Below are positions 8,612-18,700 of a DNA stretch of 45,690 bases, piece after piece (the stretch's first letter is position 1; the number at the start of each line of letters is the position of its first letter). Made by a program: the position numbers and the translations under genes. The DNA is from Flavobacteriaceae bacterium (GTDB taxonomy: Bacteria; Bacteroidota; Bacteroidia; Flavobacteriales; Flavobacteriaceae), in NCBI GenBank assembly GCA_024640565.1, contig JAHEET010000008.1:1-45690 (forward strand), given 5' to 3'. The notes under the pieces were generated by a model. It was not told the DNA's origin and ran no database searches. It worked only from the letters and a program-made list of their open reading frames with translations.

Positions 8612-9742
8612 ATGAGAAAAATTGTATTGTGTCTTTTTGTTAGTTTTTCATTTGTATGCACTACAAATGCACAAACCAATATAGATACCAGAGAAATTGG
8701 AGGAATTACAACTGCAGCCCCATTTTTGTTAATCATTCCTGATGCAAGATCGGGTGCAATGGGAGATATTGGAGTCGCAACGAGTGCCGATGCTTTTTCG
8801 TTGTTTCACAATCCCGCAAAAATGGCCTTTAGCAACCGTCAGGTCAGAGCAGGAATTACCTATTCTCCATGGCTACGAAATTTAACGGATGATATTTTTA
8901 CAGGAAGCGTTTCCTACATGAATCGTTTTAGTGAAAATGCAGCTTGGGGAGCAGATTTTAAATATTTTTCTTTGGGACAAATAGATTTAACAGACAGTGG
9001 GGGGAATTCTACAGGAGTAATAAATCCAAATGAATTTGTGTTCACAGGATCTTATGCTTTAAAATTGAGTGAAACTTTTTCAATGGGGGTTTCCTTAAAA
9101 TACCTTCGATCGAACTTGGCCTTTACTGGAACCACATCTACCTTACAACCCATTAACTCTTTTGGGGTTGATGTTTCGGGATATTATCAATCTGAAGAGG
9201 AAAATTATGGCACTTTCAATGGTCGCTATCGATTTGGGTTTAATGTTGCCAATATTGGACCTAAAGTTTCTTATGTTCCTGGGGAAGAAGATTTTATTCC
9301 AACAAATTTAAAAATAGGAGGTGGGTTTGATTTTATTTTAGACGACTACAACACCATTTCTACCACTATAGAATTTACAAAATTATTAGTTCCCTCTCCG
9401 CAAACAGACGGCTCTGATGAAGATGTTTCTTGGGTTTCTGGTATCTTCTCCTCATTTGGAGATGCTGAGGACGGATTTAGCGAAGAGCTTCAAGAGTTTA
9501 CCTATGCGTTTGGAACAGAATATTTGTATAACAATGCATTTGCCCTCAGAGCGGGTTACTTTCACGAAAACGAAAACAAAGGGAATAGACAATTTTTTAC
9601 CATGGGAGCCGGTTTTAAGACCAATGCATTGAACGTAGATTTGTCCTATTTGGCCAATGCGTCCGATGTAAATAACCCCCTTGAAAACTCTTTACGATTC
9701 TCTGTTTCATTCGATTTAGGAGAGATCTATGATGATTACTAA
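8612..9742 (+). CDS. porV: Type IX secretion outer-membrane protein PorV
   Basis: PorV (LptO) is a FadL-like outer-membrane beta-barrel that binds T9SS cargo, shuttles it from the translocon and hands it to PorU. The 376-residue protein has a signal peptide ending in ...CTTNAQ, then the typical N-terminal block TAAPFLLIIPDARSGAMGD and alternating barrel strands down to a final strand LRFSVSFDLG near the C-terminus. It lies immediately downstream of porU, which supports the name, and is followed by a terminator at 9781-9805. No unusual features were seen. Confidence 0.95.
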   Translation: MRKIVLCLFVSFSFVCTTNAQTNIDTREIGGITTAAPFLLIIPDARSGAMGDIGVATSADAFSLFHNPAKMAFSNRQVRAGITYSPWLRNLTDDIFTGSVSYMNRFSENAAWGADFKYFSLGQIDLTDSGGNSTGVINPNEFVFTGSYALKLSETFSMGVSLKYLRSNLAFTGTTSTLQPINSFGVDVSGYYQSEEENYGTFNGRYRFGFNVANIGPKVSYVPGEEDFIPTNLKIGGGFDFILDDYNTISTTIEFTKLLVPSPQTDGSDEDVSWVSGIFSSFGDAEDGFSEELQEFTYAFGTEYLYNNAFALRAGYFHENENKGNRQFFTMGAGFKTNALNVDLSYLANASDVNNPLENSLRFSVSFDLGEIYDDY

Positions 9743-9780
9743 GAAAGTACTTTTTTTTTAGTAAATTTGTATCCTATAAA

Positions 9781-9805
9781 AGCAGTCGAAATGGCTGCTT
9801 TTTTT
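9781..9805 (+). terminator. Intrinsic terminator after porU-porV
   Basis: The stem AGCAGTC (9781-9787) pairs with GGCTGCT (9793-9799) with one G-T wobble and a five-base loop, followed by a seven-T run (9799-9805). It ends the porU-porV transcript 38 bp after the stop and lies only 16 bp before the cdd ATG. Confidence 0.8.
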
Positions 9806-9821
9806 GACCAATTTATGCTGT

Positions 9822-10304
9822 ATGAAAGAAATAGAAATTAAAGCATCGGCCTTGTTATATAATGATATCTCCGCACTTTCTTCAGCGGACAAGATGTTGA
9901 TGCAACAAGCAATTGAGGCCAGAAAAACAGCTTATGCACCGTATTCAAAGTTTCGTGTTGGCGCAGCCCTATTGTTGGAAAACAATGAAATTGTTTTAGG
10001 AAATAATCAAGAAAATGCTGCGTATCCCTCTGGAATGTGTGCAGAAAGAGTGGCTATTTGGAAAGCAGGTTCTGATTTTCCAGGTGTTAAAATTAAAAAA
10101 TTAGCAATATCTGCAAGTTCATCCATTACCAGCGTTGACAAACCCATAGGTCCTTGTGGTGCTTGTAGACAGACATTGTCTGAATATGAGATCAACCAAA
10201 AAGAACCCATGCAAGTACTTTTTATGGGGGAATTTGGGGAGGTTGTAAAAACAAATTCATTACTTTCTTTATTGCCTTTCTCATTTGATAGCTCCTATCT
10301 TTAG
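9822..10304 (+). CDS. cdd: Cytidine deaminase
   Basis: Zinc enzyme that deaminates cytidine and deoxycytidine to the uridine forms in pyrimidine salvage. The 160-residue protein is of normal length for the homotetrameric/dimeric family. The signature CAE motif (SGMCAER) carries the first zinc cysteine and the catalytic glutamate, and PCGACRQ carries the other two zinc cysteines; YAPYSKFRVGAA and ENAAYPSG form the substrate pocket. I chose ATG at 9822 over an upstream in-frame TTG at 9804, because the extra six residues lie against the terminator T-run and are not typical. It follows porV on the same strand but is separated by a terminator, so it probably has its own promoter or depends on read-through. 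Confidence 0.95.
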   Translation: MKEIEIKASALLYNDISALSSADKMLMQQAIEARKTAYAPYSKFRVGAALLLENNEIVLGNNQENAAYPSGMCAERVAIWKAGSDFPGVKIKKLAISASSSITSVDKPIGPCGACRQTLSEYEINQKEPMQVLFMGEFGEVVKTNSLLSLLPFSFDSSYL

Positions 10305-10717
10305 GTTTCGTTTTTTGAGGAACTTCTTGTCAAGCATCAAATAGACCCGCTCCACTAATCTGCGGTTTTTGGCAGACTATTTTATTGGAAGCCTGCTGAA
10401 TCAAAAAAAATAAGGCACAGTAATTTCAAATAGCAATCAAATTCACATTCACTTTAAAGCTCATTTTATCCGTTGGATATCGTATTTATTTGAGCTAGTT
10501 GTGAGTCCGTTTAAAGTTTTGACTGCGTTTAAGATAAAAGATAGAGCTGCTGCTATAGTGCTGTTCATCAAGGGTTAGGAGGAATTTGTATGAAAAACGG
10601 GTTTTACTTTGGGGCGTTGTTGGATTCCAATTTGTGCGTTTGAACTTACCATTACTAGGTAGAATCTACGTTTTACAAATCTAATTTCTTTATTTTTGAG
10701 TGTCCAATACTCCAAAC
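10305..10717. other. Unexplained 413-bp spacer with coding-like composition
   Basis: No intact gene is visible. G+C over 10321-10680 is about 37 percent by hand count, close to the genes here and far above the other long spacer (about 8 percent at 721-780). Several short open stretches read like protein but are interrupted: plus strand from 10305 (VSFFEELLVKHQIDPLH, stop, SAVFGRLFYWKPAESKK), plus strand up to 10682 (RRNLYEKRVLLWGVVGFQFV), and a 35-codon minus-strand frame at 10461-10568. Small hairpins occur at 10467-10479 (TATCC/GGATA) and around 10360-10377 (TCTGC/GCAGA). It could be a decayed gene, a dispersed repeat or a structured RNA. A -7-like box for the next gene lies at its right end. 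Confidence 0.5.
10691..10698 (+). promoter_or_regulatory. Possible -7 box for the ketoacyl synthase gene
   Basis: TATTTTTG matches TAnnTTTG exactly and lies 20 bp before the chosen ATG at 10718. The upstream element is poor (TTTT at 10671-10674, 16-bp spacer). Confidence 0.35.
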
Positions 10718-11782
10718 ATGATTTTTTCAAAGATTACAGGAACAGGTTCTTACATTCCAACCATAAAAAAAGAGAATCACAATTTTATAGACAGTCATTT
10801 CTTACATCCAGATGGCAGTGATTTTTCCAATGGGAATCAAGTCATTATTGAGAAGTTTAAAATGATTACAGGGATTGAAGAAAGAAGGTACGCAGCGCCT
10901 CATTTTACGACATCTGATTTGGGTTTTTTCGCTGCAACAAAAGCGATTGAAGATGCTAAAATAGATCCTGAATCGTTGGATTATATTATTGTAGCTCATA
11001 ACTTTGGAGATATACAAAGTGGTGCAATTCAAAGTGATATTTTACCCAGTTTGGCAACCAGAGTGAAACACTTGCTTAGAATTAATAACCCCAATTGTGT
11101 CGCTTATGATATTCTATTTGGTTGTCCGGGGTGGATAGAAGGTGTTATCCAAGCCCAGGCATTTATAAAAGCAGGAATTGCAAAAAAATGTTTAGTTATT
11201 GGAGCAGAAACTCTCTCAAGAGTAGTAGATAAGGTAGATCGAGATTCGATGATTTATAGCGATGGTGCTGGTGCATGTATTGTGGAAGCTACTGAAAATC
11301 AAGACTCAGGAATTTTAAGCCATGCTACACAAACATTCTCCAAAGACGAAGCTTATCATTTGTTTTTTGGTGCATCCAATGACCGAAAAGCAGACAAAAA
11401 TGTACGGTATATTAAAATGCATGGTCGTAAAATTTATGAATTTGCCCTCACAAACGTTCCCACTGCGATGAAAACTGCCTTGGATAAAAGTGGGATTTCG
11501 ATCGCTGCCGTAAAAAAAATCTTCATTCATCAAGCCAACGAAAAAATGGATGAAGCCATTATCAAACGTTTTTATCGATTGTACAAACAACCAGTACCTG
11601 AAGCGGTAATGCCAATGAGCATTCACACTTTGGGGAACAGTTCTGTTGCTACCGTTCCTACCTTATTGGATTTGGTATTGAAAGGAAATGTGGTCCATCA
11701 AGAAGTTCAAAAAGGAGATGTTATTATTTTGGCATCCGTTGGTGCTGGAATGAACATCAATGCAGTTGTTTATCGTTACTAA
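10718..11782 (+). CDS. 3-oxoacyl-ACP synthase III family protein (FabH-like)
   Basis: Thiolase-fold condensing enzyme of the KAS III family, 354 residues. Members join an acyl-CoA or acyl starter to malonyl-ACP. The catalytic triad is visible: Cys136 in ILFGCPGWIEG, His271 in IFIHQANEKMD and Asn307 in HTLGNSSVATVPTL. The active-site context FGCPGW differs from the ACSGF-type context of housekeeping FabH, so this may be a paralogue with a different starter unit; I leave the symbol blank. ATG at 10718 gives MIFSKITGTGSYIP, the normal KAS III beginning; an upstream in-frame GTG at 10700 adds only SNTPN. It stands alone between an odd spacer and guaA. Confidence 0.88.
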   Translation: MIFSKITGTGSYIPTIKKENHNFIDSHFLHPDGSDFSNGNQVIIEKFKMITGIEERRYAAPHFTTSDLGFFAATKAIEDAKIDPESLDYIIVAHNFGDIQSGAIQSDILPSLATRVKHLLRINNPNCVAYDILFGCPGWIEGVIQAQAFIKAGIAKKCLVIGAETLSRVVDKVDRDSMIYSDGAGACIVEATENQDSGILSHATQTFSKDEAYHLFFGASNDRKADKNVRYIKMHGRKIYEFALTNVPTAMKTALDKSGISIAAVKKIFIHQANEKMDEAIIKRFYRLYKQPVPEAVMPMSIHTLGNSSVATVPTLLDLVLKGNVVHQEVQKGDVIILASVGAGMNINAVVYRY

Positions 11783-11840
11783 TGATAAAGAATGCAGGCA
11801 ATTTTTCAAAAAATATGAAAATCCTATAAAAAATACCTTT

Positions 11841-11877
11841 TTTCAGTATCAGAATTTAAACTGAAATAGTATTTTTG
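11841..11877 (+). promoter_or_regulatory. Putative guaA promoter with an operator-like dyad
   Basis: TATTTTTG at 11870-11877 is a perfect -7 match ending only 3 bp before the guaA ATG, so a leaderless transcript is likely. Just upstream is a perfect 7-bp inverted repeat, TTTCAGT (11841-11847) and ACTGAAA (11860-11866), with a 12-bp centre. It covers the space where RNA polymerase would contact the upstream element. No good TTTG box is present, which would suit an activated or repressed promoter. Function is inferred. Confidence 0.45.
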
Positions 11878-11880
11878 CGC

Positions 11881-13416
11881 ATGCAACAACACAACGTACT
11901 TATATTAGATTTCGGTTCGCAATACACACAACTAATTGCGAGACGCGTAAGAGAATTAAACATTTACTGTGAAATTCATCCTTTCAATAAACCCCCAAAA
12001 AATTTAGTAGACTTTAAAGCGGTTATTTTATCCGGAAGTCCAAATTCTGTACGTTCAGAAGCTGTACTGCATCCAGATCTCTCAGAAATTAGAGGTAAAA
12101 AACCCTTGTTAGCGGTGTGTTATGGAGCCCAATACTTGGCTCATTTTTCGGGAGGAAAGGTGGCCCCTTCCAATACGCGAGAGTACGGTCGTGCAAATTT
12201 GTCTTACATCAAGAACGAAGAAATTTTCTTTGAAAATATCTCTGAGGGAAGTCAGGTTTGGATGAGTCATTCAGATACCATTAAAGAACTGCCAGACAAC
12301 GCTGTTTTATTAGCCAGCACAAAAGATGTTGAAAATGCGGCCTATAAAATTGAAGGCGAAGCTACCTTTGCTATTCAATTTCATCCAGAAGTGTATCACT
12401 CTTCCGATGGAAAACAATTGTTAGAAAATTTCTTGGTAAAAATAGCTCAAGTAGCGCAAACCTGGACGCCCGATTCTTTTGTAGAAAGTACCGTGCAATC
12501 CTTACAAGACCAAGTAGTCAATGATAAAGTGGTTTTGGGACTCTCAGGCGGGGTAGATTCTACCGTAGCGGCAGTGCTTTTGCACAAAGCAATTGGTAAA
12601 AATTTGTATTGTATCTTCGTAAATAACGGACTTTTACGTAAAAATGAATTTGAAAGTGTACTTGCCCAGTACGAAGGAATGGGATTGAACGTTAAAGGTG
12701 TAGATGCTTCCGAACGTTTTTTAACAGCTTTGGCAGGACTCTCCGATCCAGAGAAGAAAAGAAAAGCCATTGGAAACGCATTTATTGAAGTTTTTGATGA
12801 TGAGGCAAATCAAATTAAAGATGTAAAATGGTTGGCGCAAGGAACCATTTATCCGGATGTAATTGAATCTGTTTCTGCAACCGGAGGACCTTCTGCAACT
12901 ATTAAAAGTCATCATAATGTTGGAGGATTACCAGATTTTATGAAGCTTAAAATTGTGGAGCCCTTACGTATGATTTTTAAAGATGAGGTGCGAAGAGTAG
13001 GTGCCTCTATGGGAATTGATAAAGCGTTGCTAGGGCGTCATCCTTTTCCAGGACCCGGACTCGCAATCCGTATCTTAGGAGATGTAACTCCAGAGAAAGT
13101 ACGTATCTTACAAGATGTAGATGCTATTTTTATTAATGGATTAAGAGCCCACGGTCTTTATGACAAAGTTTGGCAAGCAGGTGCCATGTTGTTGCCAGTA
13201 AATTCAGTTGGTGTGATGGGCGATGAGAGAACCTATGAAAAAGTAGTGGCTTTAAGAGCTGTAGAAAGTACGGATGGGATGACGGCAGATTGGGTGAATT
13301 TACCCTATGAGTTTTTGCAGAAAACGTCAAATAACATTATCAATAAAGTGAAAGGTGTAAACCGAGTTGTTTATGATATAAGTTCAAAACCACCTGCTAC
13401 AATAGAATGGGAATAA
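11881..13416 (+). CDS. guaA: GMP synthase (glutamine-hydrolysing)
   Basis: Converts XMP to GMP using ATP and glutamine, the last step of guanine nucleotide synthesis. The 511-residue protein has the usual two-part build: an N-terminal class I glutamine amidotransferase with Cys80 (LAVCYGAQY), His168 and Glu170 (FHPEVYHS), then an ATP-pyrophosphatase domain with the PP-loop LSGGVDST (about 221-228), and a C-terminal dimerisation domain ending [12 protein letters not shown] at 11881 gives [17 protein letters not shown], the family start; an in-frame TTG at 11875 overlaps the -7 box and is unlikely. The next gene begins 17 bp downstream and is probably co-transcribed. Confidence 0.97.
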   Translation: MQQHNVLILDFGSQYTQLIARRVRELNIYCEIHPFNKPPKNLVDFKAVILSGSPNSVRSEAVLHPDLSEIRGKKPLLAVCYGAQYLAHFSGGKVAPSNTREYGRANLSYIKNEEIFFENISEGSQVWMSHSDTIKELPDNAVLLASTKDVENAAYKIEGEATFAIQFHPEVYHSSDGKQLLENFLVKIAQVAQTWTPDSFVESTVQSLQDQVVNDKVVLGLSGGVDSTVAAVLLHKAIGKNLYCIFVNNGLLRKNEFESVLAQYEGMGLNVKGVDASERFLTALAGLSDPEKKRKAIGNAFIEVFDDEANQIKDVKWLAQGTIYPDVIESVSATGGPSATIKSHHNVGGLPDFMKLKIVEPLRMIFKDEVRRVGASMGIDKALLGRHPFPGPGLAIRILGDVTPEKVRILQDVDAIFINGLRAHGLYDKVWQAGAMLLPVNSVGVMGDERTYEKVVALRAVESTDGMTADWVNLPYEFLQKTSNNIINKVKGVNRVVYDISSKPPATIEWE

Positions 13417-13433
13417 AAAAAACATTGCTGCTT

Positions 13434-15029
13434 ATGAGAGAATTGAAACTAATCTTGTTTTTTTGCTTACTAACCTTTGCTGTTTCTTGTGGTCAGCAAA
13501 AAAAATATGTAGAATACAAAGTAGCCAAAGGAGAAACCATGCGATCCATTGCTCGTAAACTGGATATAAAGACCAAAGATTTGCGACGTTTGAATCCAGA
13601 TGTAAGAAGAAGACCAGCTCCCAACACCATCATTATTGTACCAAACACCAAGTCACTAGCAACGGCAAATGCGCAAAAAGAGACTTTTAGAAAAAAGCAA
13701 CAAGAAAGTATCGTGGAGGTTGACAAGGATTCCATAGTGCTCAATACTAATGAGGATGCTGAAAAATTCTTGATTCATGAAGTGAAAAAAGGCGATACCT
13801 TTTACAATTTAACTCGTTTCTACAATGTTTCCAAAGCGGCATTAATTTCATTAAACCCCGAACTCTCTGATGGATTGAAATTATTTCAAAAAATTAAAGT
13901 CAAACATATTGAAGAAAATGCCAATGAAACGATTGTTTACAACGATGAAATTGGAGAAGGTGTTTCTCTAAAAGTTGCCTTATTGCTTCCCTTTAGAGTT
14001 TCAGAATACGATACGGTAGCTGCAGATGAAATTTTTGACAATAGTAGATTGGCAAACTATGTGACGGATTTTTACATGGGGGCAGAACTCGCTATCGATT
14101 CTTTAAGATCACAAGGCGTTCCGATTGAGTTAAATGTTTATGATACAGAACGAAATAGCAGTAAAATAAGAACTGTTTTAGAAGAAAATGATTTGGACCT
14201 AAATGATGTAATTATTGGTCCTTTGTATTCAGAAGAAGCAGTAGTCGTTGCAAATGAAGTGGAGACTCCTCTTGTTTTTCCAGTATATTCCAAAAATCAA
14301 TCAAATTTTAAATCTTCCAAAATTATAAAAACAGCTCCCGATAAGGCTGTTTTTAGTGAAGCCATCGCGACACATATCAAAGAGGTATTTGAAGAAGGTA
14401 CCATTACTATTGTGAGTGATGGCGATTTGGAATCAGAATTCCATGCTTCAAAAATGAGTGAAATACTACAAGATGTAGATTCATTAAACGAAGTGCAACT
14501 CTTAAAAGCAGTAGACGGTTACATTGAGAAAGAACGATTTTTAGAAGTTTTTAAGCAATTAACCAACAATTGGGTTGTATTGGCAACTTCTGACAATGTG
14601 GTTGTGTCTGATGCGATTAATAGCCTTATTAGCTTGCCAGATTCCATTACCGCCAAAGTGTTCTCTATGGACAAAGGGAAAGCGTTTGATAAAATTGATG
14701 ATAATAAACTGGCACGTGTAGGTTTCACCTATGTCAATGATCGTTTTGTAGATGAAAATTCTGAATTCACAAAAACATTCAACCAACAGTATGTTGCTAA
14801 AAATAATTCTTTGCCTTCCTTTTATGCAACCAAAGGTTTTGACATTACCTATGACATTCTAGTGCGTTTGGCTTCAGGTACCTCCTTAAAAGAAACCTTC
14901 AAAAAAGGCGCTTCTTACCGAGTAGAAAGTAAATTTAATTATAGCAAACAACTTTTTGAAACCACCCAAAACAAAGGATTGTTTATTTTACAATACAATG
15001 AAGACCTTACATTGACCCGATTAAAGTGA
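13434..15029 (+). CDS. LysM-domain lipoprotein with periplasmic-binding-protein fold
   Basis: Predicted lipoprotein of 531 residues. The signal peptide ends at TFAVSC (lipidated Cys19 counted from the chosen ATG). Two LysM domains follow: YKVAKGETMRSIARKLDI with LNPDVRRRP (about 25-70) and HEVKKGDTFYNLTRFYNV with ISLNPEL (about 108-155), so it should bind peptidoglycan. The rest, from VALLLPFRVSEYD (about 180), resembles a type 1 periplasmic ligand-binding (ABC substrate or receptor) fold, seen in DVIIGPLYSEEAVVVANEV and TPLVFPVYS. Proteins of this layout are common in Bacteroidota, but I know of no proven ligand. The start at 13434 is preferred to ATG 13407, which overlaps guaA and would add nine residues before the signal peptide. 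Confidence 0.85.
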   Translation: MRELKLILFFCLLTFAVSCGQQKKYVEYKVAKGETMRSIARKLDIKTKDLRRLNPDVRRRPAPNTIIIVPNTKSLATANAQKETFRKKQQESIVEVDKDSIVLNTNEDAEKFLIHEVKKGDTFYNLTRFYNVSKAALISLNPELSDGLKLFQKIKVKHIEENANETIVYNDEIGEGVSLKVALLLPFRVSEYDTVAADEIFDNSRLANYVTDFYMGAELAIDSLRSQGVPIELNVYDTERNSSKIRTVLEENDLDLNDVIIGPLYSEEAVVVANEVETPLVFPVYSKNQSNFKSSKIIKTAPDKAVFSEAIATHIKEVFEEGTITIVSDGDLESEFHASKMSEILQDVDSLNEVQLLKAVDGYIEKERFLEVFKQLTNNWVVLATSDNVVVSDAINSLISLPDSITAKVFSMDKGKAFDKIDDNKLARVGFTYVNDRFVDENSEFTKTFNQQYVAKNNSLPSFYATKGFDITYDILVRLASGTSLKETFKKGASYRVESKFNYSKQLFETTQNKGLFILQYNEDLTLTRLK

Positions 15030-15091
15030 TCCCACTCATTTTTAATCAGATTATAAAACCAACAAAGGGATCACATCTAAAACCTTTGACC

Positions 15092-15120
15092 AAAAAAAAA
15101 CCGCGAAAGCGGTTTTTTTT
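15092..15120. terminator. Bidirectional intrinsic terminator
   Basis: A perfect stem of eight A plus CCGC (15093-15104), a GAAA tetraloop (15105-15108), and GCGG plus eight T (15109-15120). It works in either direction, closing the guaA-LysM transcript from the left and the minus-strand ccsBA/TM-TPR transcript from the right. A separate 8-bp inverted repeat, GTGATCCC (15026-15033) and GGGATCAC (15067-15074), lies just before it. Confidence 0.9.
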
Positions 15121-15135
15121 AATTTAAGAAAAGAA

Positions 15136-15651
15136 TTAAATCTTCTTCATTTGTTGTTTCATCATGGTCATTTGTTCTTTTAGCATTCCATGTTTATCTA
15201 ATTTTTTTGCTTCTGCCATTAAAAGCGTAGCTTCACGTTTGCGTCTTTTTGTCATCGCAATTCCTGCCAGTTGTAATTTCGCCATCGCCAAATCATGATT
15301 CATTGCCAAGCCCAATTTTACAGCCTTTTTAAGGTACTTTTCGGCTTGCGTCATGTTTGTTTGGGATAGCATGATACCGTGTAAGTAATTGTAGTATCCT
15401 TCTTGTTTTCTGGTCAATGTTGCAGATGGATTTTTAATATACCCCAACCATTTTTGTGCTCCAGGAAAATTTTGTTTTCGCAATTGTAAGAAAGACAATA
15501 AGATAAATTCATTTTTAAAGTATAATAAAATGAATATACCTGCCAAGAACAAAATAGAAATTCCGTTCATGATATTGAATACGCTAAATTCATAGATAGC
15601 CCAAATAGTAATGAAGACTGCTAGTACGATTTTTATGTTTTTATTGAACAT
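15136..15651 (-). CDS. Small membrane protein with TPR-like C-terminal half
   Basis: A 171-residue protein of unknown role. Two hydrophobic segments near the N-terminus (about 7-22 and 30-50) anchor it in the membrane. The remainder is helical and TPR-like: NYLHGIMLSQTNMTQAEKYLKKAVKLGL fits a helix-turn-helix TPR unit, and the following LAMAKLQLAGIAMTKRRKREATLLMAEAKKL fits another. The C-terminus is rich in Met, Lys and Gln (KEQMTMMKQQMKKI). I recognise this as a family found in Bacteroidota but cannot assign a function. It lies 53 bp downstream of ccsBA on the same strand and may share its transcript, ended by the terminator at 15092-15120. A scaffold role is a guess. Confidence 0.7.
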   Translation of the reverse strand: MFNKNIKIVLAVFITIWAIYEFSVFNIMNGISILFLAGIFILLYFKNEFILLSFLQLRKQNFPGAQKWLGYIKNPSATLTRKQEGYYNYLHGIMLSQTNMTQAEKYLKKAVKLGLAMNHDLAMAKLQLAGIAMTKRRKREATLLMAEAKKLDKHGMLKEQMTMMKQQMKKI

Positions 15652-15704
15652 GTTTTGTTTTTAATGAATAGCAAAAATACATTTTTAAATGAAAAAACGG
15701 ATGT

Positions 15705-18700
15705 TTACTTTTTATAATATTTTTTGTATTTGAAGCTGGCAAGGGCAAAAAGGATCAGTATAAAACCAATATAAATATATGCTTCCCTTGGTGTTACTTG
15801 CTTATCACCACTTGCATAGGAATGCAATCCTGATAGGTAAAAGTTAACTCCAAAATAGGTCATCATGATCGATAGATATACAAAGGCAGCGGCAAAATTA
15901 AAGGCCAATCTTCCTCTTAACCCAGGGATTAAGCGCATGTGCAACACAAATGCATAGAGCATGATGGAAATTAGAGCCCAAGTCTCTTTTGGATCCCAAC
16001 CCCAGTAACGGCCCCAACTTTCATTGGCCCACATTCCGCCTAAAAAGTTACCAATCGTTAGCATAACCAGTCCAACGGTCATAGCCATTTCATTAATAAC
16101 AGTTAGCTCTTTAATATTGATGTCCATTCTTTTTCGATTCTTTTTTGTGGTAAACACGATTAAAAAGAGTACAAAAATTCCTAAAATCATCGAGAGTGAA
16201 AAAGGACCATAACTTGCAACAATAATAGACACATGTACCAATAACCACCAGGAATTTAGTACTGGCATAAGGTTTGCAATTTCAGGATCCAACCAGTTTT
16301 GGTGCGCAAAAGCCAATGTAATTGCTGTCAAAAAGGTAGCAGCAGTCAATGCTAGTGAGGATTTTCTTCCCATGGTCAATCCAAAGAGCATTACAGCCCA
16401 AGCGACATAAATTATTGATTCGTAGGCATTACTCCATGGCGCATTTCCACTAATAAACCAGCGAGAAATCAACCCTAAAGTATGCAATGCAAAGAACCCA
16501 CCTGCAACCCAAATTAAGGCCTTTACCAATAAATTGAGCCATCTTTTGGTGTAGAATATTTGTGAGATTACGAAGATGATCAAGAACAAACTCAGGACTC
16601 CATACAGTTTTGAAAGGGTTAAAAAAGGCTGGTAATTATTGTAAAGAATTTCTAATTCTATTTTGTTGTCAGATGGATATACAGCGCTCCCTTTTTCTTT
16701 TTGAAAACTTTTGATACGAGACAATATTTTATTTGCGAAAGTATAATCTTGTGTCTTTTTTGCTTCTTGCAAAACCTGTACATAGGCGGGTAGTGATTGT
16801 CGTACAAAAATAGAATCAAGGGCTTTAAATTTCACTCTTGATACTTCTGGTTGCGATATCCATTTGTTGTTTTCATCTCCAGGAATTGGGTATATTTTTA
16901 AAACACTTCCCATCAAAGCAGAATTAAATAACCACAAGCGTCTTCCAATTTTTATGACATCTTTCTCAAATTTATTCTGAATGTTTTTCTTTTGTGCCTC
17001 TTGGATATAACGATCTATTTTAGAATTTCCTTTGGCATCATAAAAATCCGACAAACGCGCATATTTCGCCTTTTCTTCTAGCCCCAAAATGGCCCTTATT
17101 TGTGTGTTTCCTTTTTCTAAATAAATAAATGGGACTTCAAACCATAAGAGGCGATTTTCAATAATAGACATTAAAACCTGACTTGGTTTCATGCCATTAA
17201 AATTGTTTGTCTGGCTTACTTTTCGAACCAATTCTGAGGCAAAGGTATGAGCGGGTTTCATTCGCCCTCCCGCATCCTGTATGATCAATTTGCTGAACGA
17301 TTCAGCATGTGATTCGGCCACCAGATTCGCTTTTAAAATTGAATCAATTTGTTGGTCTGTAATTCTTCTTTGTTGCTGATTTACAGATTGTTGTGCATTT
17401 GAAACATTGAAAAACAAGAAACAGGCGATGACGGCTATGGTTGATTTTTTTCGTTGCAATTTTTTCAGCGATTTCTTTAAATCGTCAAAACGAGTATGTT
17501 TGGCAAAAAAGAGGCTAATCATTCCAAAGTACAACATAGAGTACCCAAGGTACGTAACAAAGGTACCCCAAAAATCATGATTTACAGAAAGTCGTGTTTG
17601 TTCTACTTCACCCGACAAGTCATAACTGGCTTGAAAGAATTTATATCCCTTGTAGTCGAGAATGTTGTTCATAAAGATTCTGTAATCAAAAGTTTCATTG
17701 GGATCAATTACCGTTATTTCACTTGCAAATGATGCCGCATTTTCAGACCCAGGATACTTTTCTAATTGAAAATCGTTTAATTTAATTTTAAAAGGGGTTT
17801 CTAAAAACTTGGAACCATAGAGCATTCTGAAGTTTAAGTTTGCTACGGTTACCTCTTTGGCGCCTTGTGTGTTGTATTGCCCTCCTGTTAATGTTACCCT
17901 CTCTGTTACATTGTTTGTGGTGATGTCAAAAATTACCACATCCAATTTTGTGTCGTCTTTAGGACCACTCACCATTTGTATGGTGCCTTTTTCTGCGGGT
18001 TTTGGAATTACAAATTGAAGACCAGCAACATTATGAAGTGTTAAGTATTGAAAATTCTGGACAGAATCTTTCACAACCAGTCCTCTTTTTTGGTCTGCCA
18101 TTCGAAACCAATCACCACTTTCTTTGGTGACCATTTTAAGACTGCCATTTTCTTTAAAGAAGTTCACACTTGCATTTTGATTTGGGGCATTGAAGCCTAC
18201 TAAAATTCCGTGAATATTTTGTATGGTCCCTTTTTTAATGTAATGTTCGTGTCGAGAACCTTCAGAGGATTCTACAAAAAACAAATGCTCTTCTCCGTTT
18301 TCATCAAGAACAAGTTTTTTCTCAGCCCATGGAATGTAATCCACTAATTTGAAGTTAATTTCTTGTTGCGCATTGCGATTTCTTCCAAAAGAAGTATCAA
18401 ATTCAAAATTGTTTTTTCCCCAAGCAGAAAGCAACATTTTTTTATGAATTTTTGGAGCCTGATCTACATTGTCATCAATCACCACATTTAAATAGGTGGT
18501 TTCTGAAAGAAATGAATTGGTGGTTTCTCCTTCGTCTATAGGCATTACCCCCTCGTACCCAATATATCGTGTGATTCCTGCACCAATTAAAATCAATAAA
18601 AAAGATACGTGAAACAACAATACGGGCCATTTTTCTTTTCGAAGCAAACGGTATCTGAAAATATTTCCAAAAAAGTTAATTACGAAAAAAACCATGATCA

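Noticed and set aside
10461..10568. A 35-codon minus-strand frame (starting MNSTIAAALSFILNAV) in the long spacer
   Set aside because: Too short, no promoter or recognisable family, and other frames in the same block look equally protein-like; treated as part of an unexplained block rather than a gene.
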